Below, one piece after another: positions 1-5,048 of a stretch of 6,629 nt of DNA. Origin of the DNA: CAYPEZ01 sp964409985 (GTDB lineage: Bacteria; Patescibacteriota; Minisyncoccia; Phycocordibacterales; UBA6899); NCBI GenBank assembly GCA_964409985.1, contig CAYPEZ010000045.1:1-6629 (forward strand). The letters run 5' to 3'. The position numbers and the translations under genes are program-made. The notes beneath the pieces were generated by a model. The model worked only from the letters and a program-made list of their open reading frames with translations. It searched no databases and was not told the DNA's origin. Positions within the stretch are counted from its first letter, which is position 1. The number at the start of each line of letters is the position of its first letter.

Positions 1-237
1 GTATTCGCTCCTGCACGCGTCGAAGGGAATATTATCCATGATTGGCAGCGAAAAGATGCCCAAGGTTCATGGGTCTCGGTTTCGCACATTGCCTTTCCTA
101 TCTCTGGAGGAAGAGAAGAGGGATACCGTGGATATTCATTGAAAGAAAACATTACCTCTGGTGAGTGGCGAGTGGTTGTCAGACTCTCTGATGGTCGTGT
201 TGTTGGTCGCGTGCCATTTTTAATTGTTGAAGGATAA
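1..237 (+). CDS. DUF2914-domain protein, C-terminal fragment
   Basis: The 5' part lies outside the window; 78 codons are open from base 1 to a TAA at 235-237. The fragment reads as the C-terminal end of a DUF2914 domain: an HDW motif (residues 13-15), an alternating hydrophobic strand, a GYRGYSLK stretch (about residues 42-49), a GEWRVVV strand (55-61), then SDGRVVG and a final FLIVEG strand. This matches my memory of the family pattern (H-W, R-x-x-S-x-K, G-x-W-x-V-x-V, D-G-x-x-x-x-x-x-F-x-V). DUF2914 has no established biochemical role; it is a short beta-rich domain often found at the end of membrane-anchored or exported proteins, so an envelope location is plausible but cannot be seen here. 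No obvious terminator follows before the leuA promoter. Domain call fairly sure, function unknown. Confidence 0.7.
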   Translation, partial: VFAPARVEGNIIHDWQRKDAQGSWVSVSHIAFPISGGREEGYRGYSLKENITSGEWRVVVRLSDGRVVGRVPFLIVEG

Positions 238-250
238 GCGGCATTTTCTC

Positions 251-279
251 TTGACCGGATATGTGCGGGATGATACAAG
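251..279 (+). promoter_or_regulatory. Promoter of the leuA attenuator transcript
   Basis: A -35 TTGACC (251-256, five of six consensus bases) is followed by a 17-bp spacer and a -10 TACAAG (274-279), preceded by TG at 271-272, which makes an extended -10. A start about 7 nt past the -10 falls at about base 286, the A of the leader-peptide ATG. The transcript would then begin with the start codon of the leader ORF. Confidence 0.6.
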
Positions 280-285
280 AAAGAG

Positions 286-372
286 ATGATTTCACAACAA
301 GGTAACCTTCTTCTCGGACTCCTTCTCCTTAGCCAACCCGCTCGGGGCCTTGCTTGTGTCCACAACTCCTAA
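286..372 (+). CDS. Leucine-rich leader peptide of the leuA attenuator (28 aa)
   Basis: A 28-codon ORF begins with ATG at 286 and ends with TAA at 370-372, upstream of leuA. Codons 8-10 and 12-15 are all leucine, with one Gly between them (307-330), and another Leu follows at codon 22, giving 8 Leu in 28 residues, all CTT or CTC. This is the hallmark of a ribosome-stalling leader for a leucine biosynthesis gene, functionally equivalent to leuL of enteric bacteria, although no sequence homology is claimed. The segments just after the Leu run (333-347) are complementary to both arms of the terminator at 389-413. No good SD precedes the ATG, and the predicted transcription start coincides with it, so the peptide is probably translated from a leaderless 5' end. 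The peptide is unlikely to have a function beyond sensing charged tRNA-Leu. Confidence 0.82.
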   Translation: MISQQGNLLLGLLLLSQPARGLACVHNS

Positions 373-413
373 GAATTGTCGATAGAAGCCAGCCTCCGAG
401 ATTCGGGGGTTGG
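333..413 (+). promoter_or_regulatory. Predicted antiterminator fold of the leucine attenuator
   Basis: Two segments inside the leader ORF pair with the two terminator arms. CCAACCC (333-339) is an exact complement of GGGTTGG (407-413), and CTCGGGG (341-347) pairs with CCTCCGAG at 394-400 (7 bp, one G-U). The two helices are nested and can form together as about 14 bp, destroying the 389-398/404-413 terminator stem. They begin just downstream of the last clustered Leu codon (328-330). A ribosome stalled early in the Leu run would leave them free (read-through into leuA), while a ribosome that moves on covers them and lets the terminator form. The pairing was worked out by eye; no folding energy was computed, and no convincing protector hairpin was identified. 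Confidence 0.6.
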
Positions 414-419
414 TTTTTT
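389..419 (+). terminator. Attenuator (intrinsic terminator) upstream of leuA
   Basis: A 10-bp stem pairs CCAGCCTCCG (389-398) with CGGGGGTTGG (404-413), including two G-U pairs, closed by a 5-nt loop (399-403) and followed directly by six T (414-419). It lies 16 bp after the leader-peptide stop and 32 bp before the leuA ATG, where a transcription attenuator is expected. Each arm has an alternative partner in the leader ORF (333-347). Confidence 0.85.
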
Positions 420-439
420 GTTCTTTCACATGTTCATTT

Positions 440-444
440 GAGGA
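440..444 (+). promoter_or_regulatory. Shine-Dalgarno site that fixes the leuA start
   Basis: GAGGA ends 7 nt before the ATG at 452, a normal SD spacing. It supports ATG 452 over the in-frame TTG at 410, which lies inside the terminator stem and would add 14 residues encoded largely by the T-tract and spacer. Confidence 0.75.
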
Positions 445-451
445 TACGTCC

Positions 452-2098
452 ATGCTTAAAGATCCAGCCGCAAAATACGGCAGGCACATTCCGTTCCTGC
501 TGCCTGAGCCCAAGTGGGTTAGGGTTCTGGAACCCAAGATACCAACTTTTTGCTCTATTGATCTTCGTGATGGCAACCAGTCGCTGAATGATCCCATGGG
601 ACCTACCCAGAAGATTGCATACTTCCATCTTCTCACCCGTATTGGTTTTAAGGAGATTGAAGTTGGTTTCCCCAATGCAGATATTCTGGAGAGAGACTGC
701 TTTCGGATGCTCATTGAAAGAGGGCACATTCCCGATGATGTGACCATCCAGGCGCTTGCTCGAAGTCGTGATGATGACATGGAGGTGACATTTGAAGCAC
801 TGCGCGGCGCAAAAAAGGCAATTTACCACTATTATCTTGCGACGGCACCGTTCATGCGAGAGCGTGTTCTCCATATGTCTGTCGAAGAGCAGGTGAGTCG
901 CGCGCAGTACTTCGCAGAACAGTTTCTCCGTTATCGTGATCAGTTCCCTGAGACTGTGTGGACACCAGAATTTTCTCCTGAGATGTTCACTCAGACTGAG
1001 TGTGGTCACGCTCTCTCCGTCGTCAATGCCGTCGTGTCGACACTGGCACCACACTGTGATCGGATTATTATCAATCTTCCTGCGACAGTGGAAGTTGGGA
1101 TGCCGAGGGAGTATGGAAACCTTATCGAGTGGATGCATGATCGTATCGAATATCGCGAAAAGGTTGTGCTCTCTGCTCACCCACACAATGATCGTGGAAC
1201 TGCTGTTGCCGCCGCCGAATGTGCACTCCTTGCCGGCGCAGATCGCGTTGAAGGGTGTTTGTTTGGAAACGGTGAACGTGCCGGGAATCTCGATGTCTTC
1301 AATCTCGCAATGAACTTCTATGTTCATGGACGAGACCCGGGGCTCGACTTCTCTCACCTCGATGAAATCGTCGAAGTGTACGAGGAAGCAACAGGACTGC
1401 GTGTGTCCGAACGGCATCCGTATGCTGGAGCATTGGCATTCAAATCAATGTCTGGAACACATCAAGATGCGATTTTGAAAATTGTATCAAACATGAATCC
1501 GGATGGATCTTGGCGCGGGGTAGCCTACAATAATATTGACCCGCACGACCTCGGAAGGGATTTTGAGGCAGTCGCAATCACGAGTCAGTCAGGATCAGGG
1601 GGGATTGGATATATTCTTCGAAAGAAGACTGGAATTACCTTTCCAAAGGCTCTCTTGCGTGAGTTCTCTCTGCAAGTTCAGTCATATATTCGGGTGGCTG
1701 GTGGTGGAGATCACACTGAAAGCATCTGGCCCCTTTTTGTGAAAGAGTACCTAGACCAGTCACATGCGAGCATCATGCTTGAGGCATATCAATCCTCCGT
1801 CATCGATCGCGCATGTACTGTTGTAGGGAAAGTTCGTAAGAATGGACAAGGGCACAGACTCGAGGGGTCAGGGGGCGGCCACGTGGATGCCTTTGTGCAA
1901 GGACTTCGGAAAATCGTAGGAGACTTTGATGTGAAGACCTACGAGGAGCATGCTCTTTCATCTGGTGCTGGTGCTGATGCGCTTGCGCTCGTCGAGCTCC
2001 TCAAAGATGGGCAAGTTGTGTACGGTGTCGGTGTTTCACAGGATACACTTGAGGCATCTTTTCGTGCGATTCTTTCTGCTCTTAACAGGGCAGGGTAA
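452..2098 (+). CDS. leuA: 2-isopropylmalate synthase, long (type 2) form
   Basis: This gene encodes a 548-residue enzyme that condenses 2-oxoisovalerate with acetyl-CoA, the first committed step of leucine synthesis, in the cytoplasm. The N-terminal lead-in (about 1-35) is followed by a DRE-TIM-like catalytic barrel (about 33-300). It contains the family motif LRDGNQSLNDPM (38-49; D40 expected to bind the divalent metal), EIEVGFP (68-74), the metal-binding HPH (H243, H245) and GNGERAGN (272-279). A linker with NNIDPHDLGRDFEA and SQSGSGGIGY (378-387) matches Mycobacterium-type LeuA. The C-terminal region (about 440-548), with GSGGGHVDAF (472-481), is the allosteric regulatory domain, so leucine feedback inhibition is likely as well. 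Citramalate or homocitrate synthase is less likely given the type 2 motifs. The gene stands alone, without leuBCD or ilv genes beside it, and is bounded by an attenuator and a terminator, so it appears to be a single-gene unit controlled by leucine supply. Confidence 0.93.
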   Translation: MLKDPAAKYGRHIPFLLPEPKWVRVLEPKIPTFCSIDLRDGNQSLNDPMGPTQKIAYFHLLTRIGFKEIEVGFPNADILERDCFRMLIERGHIPDDVTIQALARSRDDDMEVTFEALRGAKKAIYHYYLATAPFMRERVLHMSVEEQVSRAQYFAEQFLRYRDQFPETVWTPEFSPEMFTQTECGHALSVVNAVVSTLAPHCDRIIINLPATVEVGMPREYGNLIEWMHDRIEYREKVVLSAHPHNDRGTAVAAAECALLAGADRVEGCLFGNGERAGNLDVFNLAMNFYVHGRDPGLDFSHLDEIVEVYEEATGLRVSERHPYAGALAFKSMSGTHQDAILKIVSNMNPDGSWRGVAYNNIDPHDLGRDFEAVAITSQSGSGGIGYILRKKTGITFPKALLREFSLQVQSYIRVAGGGDHTESIWPLFVKEYLDQSHASIMLEAYQSSVIDRACTVVGKVRKNGQGHRLEGSGGGHVDAFVQGLRKIVGDFDVKTYEEHALSSGAGADALALVELLKDGQVVYGVGVSQDTLEASFRAILSALNRAG

Positions 2099-2105
2099 TC
2101 GTCAC

Positions 2106-2138
2106 AAAAACCCGCGAGAGTGTTCTCGCGGGTTTTTT
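2106..2138. terminator. Strong bidirectional terminator between leuA and the Excalibur gene
   Basis: A perfect 9-bp GC-rich stem pairs CCCGCGAGA (2111-2119) with TCTCGCGGG (2124-2132) around a 4-nt loop. It is flanked by five A on the left (2106-2110) and six T on the right (2133-2138), so it has a U-tract when read from either strand. It lies 7 bp after the leuA stop (A-tract start) and about 10 bp past the stop of the convergent minus-strand gene, so it can serve both. Confidence 0.92.
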
Positions 2139-2148
2139 CTTTGAATCA

Positions 2149-2583
2149 TTACTGTGCTGGAAGCGCTTCGCACACAAGGCCATCTTTGTCTCCATCGAGC
2201 CTAAAGATATCCATATTTTTCCCAAGCTCTTTGCAGCGGTTGTAGACCTGCATTGCCTCTTTCTGGTTTTTGAAATCAGAGCAATTATAATCCATTTTTT
2301 CTGCATTACAGAACCCATCAACATTAATGAGGTTTCCAGTTGTCTGATCCCGTTCAATTTTTGATGCGGCAAAACTTTTAGTCTCAACGAGTTTTCCAAC
2401 ATCATAGTCGTGGTTTGTTGCTTCCATGCCAAAGGCACCAAGGAGAAGTGCGGCAACAACACCAAGAATAATCTTTGCGGTCCCATTTTTGACTGTAAAG
2501 AATAAAATGCCCACGACCACAATAAGTGCACCGATAATCCAAAGACGGGCCTTCTTTGAACTTCGAAGTTCTTGCATGTTCAT
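2149..2583 (-). CDS. Small membrane protein with C-terminal Excalibur domain
   Basis: This is a 144-residue protein. A short basic N-terminus (RSSKKAR) is followed by two hydrophobic segments, about residues 14-30 and 37-54, separated by a short polar turn, so it is probably a two-pass membrane protein. A polar linker (55-98) leads to an Excalibur domain at about 99-142: NCSDFKNQKEA, then LDGDKDGLVCEALP with D130, D132 and D134 forming an EF-hand-like calcium loop. C101 and C138 are likely a disulfide pair. The Excalibur fold is known from Gram-positive surface proteins and is thought to bind calcium; what this protein does is unknown. ATG 2583 is chosen because an extended -10 ends 6 nt upstream. 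A TTG at 2589 and the ATG at 2577 are alternatives. It converges on leuA and shares its terminator. Confidence 0.8.
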   Translation of the reverse strand: MNMQELRSSKKARLWIIGALIVVVGILFFTVKNGTAKIILGVVAALLLGAFGMEATNHDYDVGKLVETKSFAASKIERDQTTGNLINVDGFCNAEKMDYNCSDFKNQKEAMQVYNRCKELGKNMDIFRLDGDKDGLVCEALPAQ

Positions 2584-2589
2584 AAACAA

Positions 2590-2598
2590 AGTATAACA
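2590..2598 (-). promoter_or_regulatory. Extended -10 promoter of the Excalibur gene
   Basis: Read on the minus strand, TGT followed by TATACT (2595-2590) is an extended -10 with five of six consensus bases. Exactly 6 nt separate it from ATG 2583, so the transcript should start at or next to the start codon. No convincing -35 was found, which is acceptable for an extended -10. Confidence 0.55.
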
Positions 2599-2659
2599 GG
2601 ATGCTTCATTGAGTGAGAAGGAAGCATGGGGAGCTGTGCATAGGCCATATATCCTCCCA

Positions 2660-2668
2660 TGTTACTAT
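2660..2668 (+). promoter_or_regulatory. Extended -10 promoter of the oxidoreductase gene
   Basis: TGT followed by TACTAT (2663-2668; four of six consensus bases) ends 8 nt before ATG 2677. Transcription would begin about 0-2 nt before the start codon. No clear -35 was found. GAGGA at 2671-2675 resembles an SD but is only 1 nt from the ATG, too close to work, and would be largely absent from a leaderless mRNA. Confidence 0.4.
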
Positions 2669-2676
2669 TTGAGGAT

Positions 2677-3903
2677 ATGGAAACACGCATTGTCATCGTA
2701 GGAGGAGGATTTCTTGGTATCGCAGCAGCACTTCGCCTTGCGCGCAAGAGGATGCCAAAGACAAAAATTACCCTCGTCTCAGACCGGCCCCATTTTGAAT
2801 ATCATGGAGCGCTCTATCGACTCGCCATGGGAGGATCGCCGATAGAGATCTGTATTCCACTCCGAGAAGTGTTTCAGGGTCTAGATGTAGATGTTGTTGA
2901 AGACCGAATCACGACTCTCGATGAAGAACATAAGTTGGTTGGTGGTGAGAGTGGGTCACGATATCGATACGATCACCTTGTTCTTGCGTTGGGGGCTGAG
3001 ACAAATTATTTTGGCATCCCAGGACTTAAGGAGCATGCCTTTGGTATGAAAACAATAGTTGAGGCACTCCAGCTCAATAGACATATTCGGCAAACGCTCT
3101 CGACGTGTTCAAGTCTTGATAAAGAGGATCAAGCATGTGCTGCTAATTTTGTCGTCGTCGGTGGAGGACCAACAGGAATGGAAGTTGCCGGAGATCTTAT
3201 TATCTATGCTCGCAATCTTGCTGCTCAGCAGGGAATGGATCCTCACATGGTTAACGTAGAGCTTATAGAAGGCGCACCTCGTGTTCTTCCACAGTTTCCT
3301 GAACACTTTTCTCGCCGTATCGAGCACCACCTTCGCGGACTTGGGGTGAATATTTTTACCAACCGCACTATTGAAAAAGAGGAAGTCGAATCCGTGTATC
3401 TCAAGGATATGCAGCTGAAGACCAAGACAGTGATTTGGACCGCAGGAGTTCAGGCGAACCATCTCTTTAAAGAGTGGGGATTTCCTGTTGATGCTCGTGG
3501 GCGTGTTGAAGTCGATGCACAATTTCAAGCAAAAGGAAAAACCGACGTATATCTTGGTGGAGACGCAGCAAGCAATGTGAAGTATTGGGGCATGGCACAA
3601 ACAGCGCATGCGCACGGCGAGTTTATCGCAGACGTGATCGCTGCAAAGATCCAGCAACGTCGGATCCCGACGTTTGTCGCAAAGCCTCCAATCTATGCTA
3701 TTCCTTCAGGAGAGCGTTGGGCAGGCGTCATGTGGGGAAAGATTATTGCTTATGGGAAATTAGGATGGTTCCTTCGACGTCTTGTCGATTTTGTTGTTTT
3801 CAATTGGATGCTTCCACCCACAAAAGCTTGGTCACTTTTGCGGACAGGAAAATCAATTTGCGATACGTGTAGCGTCTGCTCGGTTGAGCCTGTAAAAAAA
3901 TAA
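2677..3903 (+). CDS. NDH-2-like FAD-dependent NAD(P)H oxidoreductase
   Basis: This is a 408-residue flavoprotein of the two-dinucleotide-binding-domain (Pyr_redox_2) family. An N-terminal beta strand and GGGFLG (9-14) bind FAD. A second Rossmann motif, VVGGGPTGMEVAG (160-172), is expected to bind NAD(P)H, and YLGGDAA (292-298) is the second FAD contact. The following AQTAHAHGE helix and the aromatic, amphipathic stretch at about 350-380 resemble the membrane-associating end of type II NADH dehydrogenases, which pass electrons from NADH to quinone at the inner face of the membrane. Other relatives (sulfide:quinone reductase-like, AIF-like) cannot be excluded by eye. The C-terminus carries an unusual CxxCxxC (C395, C398, C401), with C144 and C154 in an internal loop. 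ATG 2677 is preferred over ATG 2659 because the FAD strand begins at once and a -10 lies just upstream. The stop directly abuts the stop of the convergent gene. Confidence 0.8.
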   Translation: METRIVIVGGGFLGIAAALRLARKRMPKTKITLVSDRPHFEYHGALYRLAMGGSPIEICIPLREVFQGLDVDVVEDRITTLDEEHKLVGGESGSRYRYDHLVLALGAETNYFGIPGLKEHAFGMKTIVEALQLNRHIRQTLSTCSSLDKEDQACAANFVVVGGGPTGMEVAGDLIIYARNLAAQQGMDPHMVNVELIEGAPRVLPQFPEHFSRRIEHHLRGLGVNIFTNRTIEKEEVESVYLKDMQLKTKTVIWTAGVQANHLFKEWGFPVDARGRVEVDAQFQAKGKTDVYLGGDAASNVKYWGMAQTAHAHGEFIADVIAAKIQQRRIPTFVAKPPIYAIPSGERWAGVMWGKIIAYGKLGWFLRRLVDFVVFNWMLPPTKAWSLLRTGKSICDTCSVCSVEPVKK

Positions 3904-4977
3904 CTATCGCGCAAATGTGCTGTAGTAATTAGTGACGGTTGCTTCGCAAGAAGCACTTTCTCCTTTTTCGAGAAGGGCACAGAATCCGCGAGCTTCTTTG
4001 TCGCTGTGAAAGTATGATACGAAATCCTTCACTGCCCCAATGATGCAGTTGTGGTAGAGCAGTGCAGTGGGGGCATAGTCACAGCGCCTCTTTGTTTCTA
4101 TAGCATTTGACACAGTGCTCCCAGAGGCATCACGTCCAAGAGACTGGGCGCATACCTCATCATAGGGTGAGGGAACCTCCTTACAGCGACGGAATCCATC
4201 GGCAAAATCATAGCCATTTTTCTTCAGGACGTACGATGTTTGCATGAGGTAACACTGATACTTGTACTTTTCATCGACGGCGGTGCATGGATAGAGCAGA
4301 TCATCATCCTTGAGATAGTTTGTCTTATGATTCCTCCAATCTGTCATCACGTTTTCCATGTAGACCCCACCGTAGCATGAACTTCGCTCCCACTCCCCGT
4401 TGAGAAGATCACAGATATTCAGTGAATCAAACAGTTCATTGCGTGTCATCGACATGACTCCGTGCCCGAGCCCATGGACACAGTTGTAATAGTCAAATGA
4501 GTAGCGTTCTTTGCCGGGCATTTCTGCGCAGAAGTCATTGATATGTTCTTTAATATATCCACTTCCTTTTGTGCTTACCGCACGTTCCACTACTCCATGA
4601 TAGTACCCACTCCAACAAAAACTATCCCCGTCAATAAACGCTGCCCCAATAGATCCTTTTTGGTCGTATGCAGTATTGCCTATGACGTGTGTTAACTGAT
4701 GACACTGGCTTTGGACAAATGTGCTTGTTGCATATGTGCGGACAATATCTTCCAGAGCGATTGGGGCTCCCGCAATCGTCGTGAGTGATTCATAGTATGC
4801 TTTATAGCATTGGAAATCTCCCGCAGGCGCTCCAACACACCAAGGAGAAACCGTTGAAGTAGGGGCTTTGGAGACCAAAAGAGGATGGTCTGCGATATAG
4901 AGCCACAGAAGAAAAAAAAGCCCCCCGAGAACCATCAGGTGCATCTTTCGATCACGAAGAAACTTATGTCCCAGCAT
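3904..4977 (-). CDS. Membrane-anchored Cys/His-rich exported protein with Cys-pair repeats, unknown function
   Basis: I do not recognise a named family. The 357-residue product has a basic N-terminus and one hydrophobic segment (about 14-29), either an uncleaved signal anchor or a signal peptide; the rest should be outside the cytoplasm. It has 16 cysteines (47, 57, 92, 121, 150, 166, 189, 201, 231, 242, 265, 276, 299, 311, 333, 344). From 189 on they come in pairs 11-12 residues apart, repeating about every 34 residues, with an RRC or GFC lead-in in several units. This suggests a disulfide-stapled helical-hairpin repeat. The N-terminal half holds CHQLTH (92-97), CWSGYYHG (121-128) and CVHGLGHG (166-173), a possible metal- or cofactor-binding set. 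No CxxCH heme motif is present. ATG 4977 is chosen because a -10 ends 6 nt upstream; ATG 4983 adds only two residues. Confidence 0.75.
   Translation of the reverse strand: MLGHKFLRDRKMHLMVLGGLFFLLWLYIADHPLLVSKAPTSTVSPWCVGAPAGDFQCYKAYYESLTTIAGAPIALEDIVRTYATSTFVQSQCHQLTHVIGNTAYDQKGSIGAAFIDGDSFCWSGYYHGVVERAVSTKGSGYIKEHINDFCAEMPGKERYSFDYYNCVHGLGHGVMSMTRNELFDSLNICDLLNGEWERSSCYGGVYMENVMTDWRNHKTNYLKDDDLLYPCTAVDEKYKYQCYLMQTSYVLKKNGYDFADGFRRCKEVPSPYDEVCAQSLGRDASGSTVSNAIETKRRCDYAPTALLYHNCIIGAVKDFVSYFHSDKEARGFCALLEKGESASCEATVTNYYSTFAR
3940..3968 (+). terminator. Possible weak terminator for the oxidoreductase gene
   Basis: A 6-bp stem, TGCTTC (3940-3945) with GAAGCA (3950-3955), encloses a GCAA tetraloop and is followed by a pyrimidine-rich stretch ending in five T (3964-3968). 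It lies 37 bp past the oxidoreductase stop, inside the 3' end of the convergent gene. The T-tract is interrupted and the stem is short, so this is a tentative call. Confidence 0.3.
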
Positions 4978-4983
4978 GGCCAT

Positions 4984-4992
4984 ATTCTACCA
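4984..4992 (-). promoter_or_regulatory. Extended -10 promoter of the Cys-rich protein gene
   Basis: On the minus strand, TGG followed by TAGAAT (4989-4984; five of six consensus bases) is an extended -10. The ATG at 4977 starts exactly 6 nt after it, so that ATG would be the 5' end of the mRNA. The ATG at 4983 directly follows the -10 and would be upstream of the transcription start. A TTGCCA lies 20 bp upstream, a longer spacing than usual. Confidence 0.55.
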
Positions 4993-5008
4993 TGTGTTTG
5001 TAACGCTT

Positions 5009-5037
5009 TTGGCAAAGCGAGACATTATCGGTATAGT
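5009..5037 (+). promoter_or_regulatory. Near-consensus housekeeping-type promoter of the sigma factor gene
   Basis: TTGGCA (5009-5014) and TATAGT (5032-5037), each matching five of six consensus bases, are separated by an ideal 17-bp spacer. The start would fall at about 5043-5045, leaving a leader of roughly 4-6 nt before ATG 5049. GGGAAGG at 5041-5047 is purine-rich but too close to the ATG to be a normal SD. Confidence 0.65.
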
Positions 5038-5048
5038 GCAGGGAAGGT

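Noticed and set aside
410..451. TTG start for leuA that would add 14 residues
   Set aside because: It lies within the attenuator stem and T-tract, has no SD, and the added residues do not resemble LeuA. ATG 452 has GAGGA at normal spacing.
238..451. T-box riboswitch before leuA
   Set aside because: No T-box sequence or specifier-loop architecture could be seen; a Leu-rich leader ORF explains the terminator better.
292..780. Minus-strand open frame across the attenuator and the leuA start
   Set aside because: It overlaps the leader peptide, the terminator and conserved leuA sequence on the other strand; no recognisable product.
434..1417. Long minus-strand open frame opposite leuA
   Set aside because: It is antisense to the well-conserved leuA; its product has no recognisable domain, and it has no promoter or start signal.
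2082..2531. Second minus-strand frame over the Excalibur gene
   Set aside because: It is out of frame with the Excalibur and membrane-helix coding and crosses the terminator and the leuA 3' end.
2659..2676. ATG 2659 as start of the oxidoreductase
   Set aside because: It adds six residues before the FAD-binding strand, has no SD, and would lie upstream of the predicted transcription start.
3109..3657. Minus-strand open frame opposite the oxidoreductase
   Set aside because: Antisense shadow of a conserved flavoprotein, with no start signal or domain.
3904..4977. Multiheme cytochrome for the Cys/His-rich protein
   Set aside because: No CxxCH motif is present; the cysteines are spaced 11-12 residues apart in pairs.
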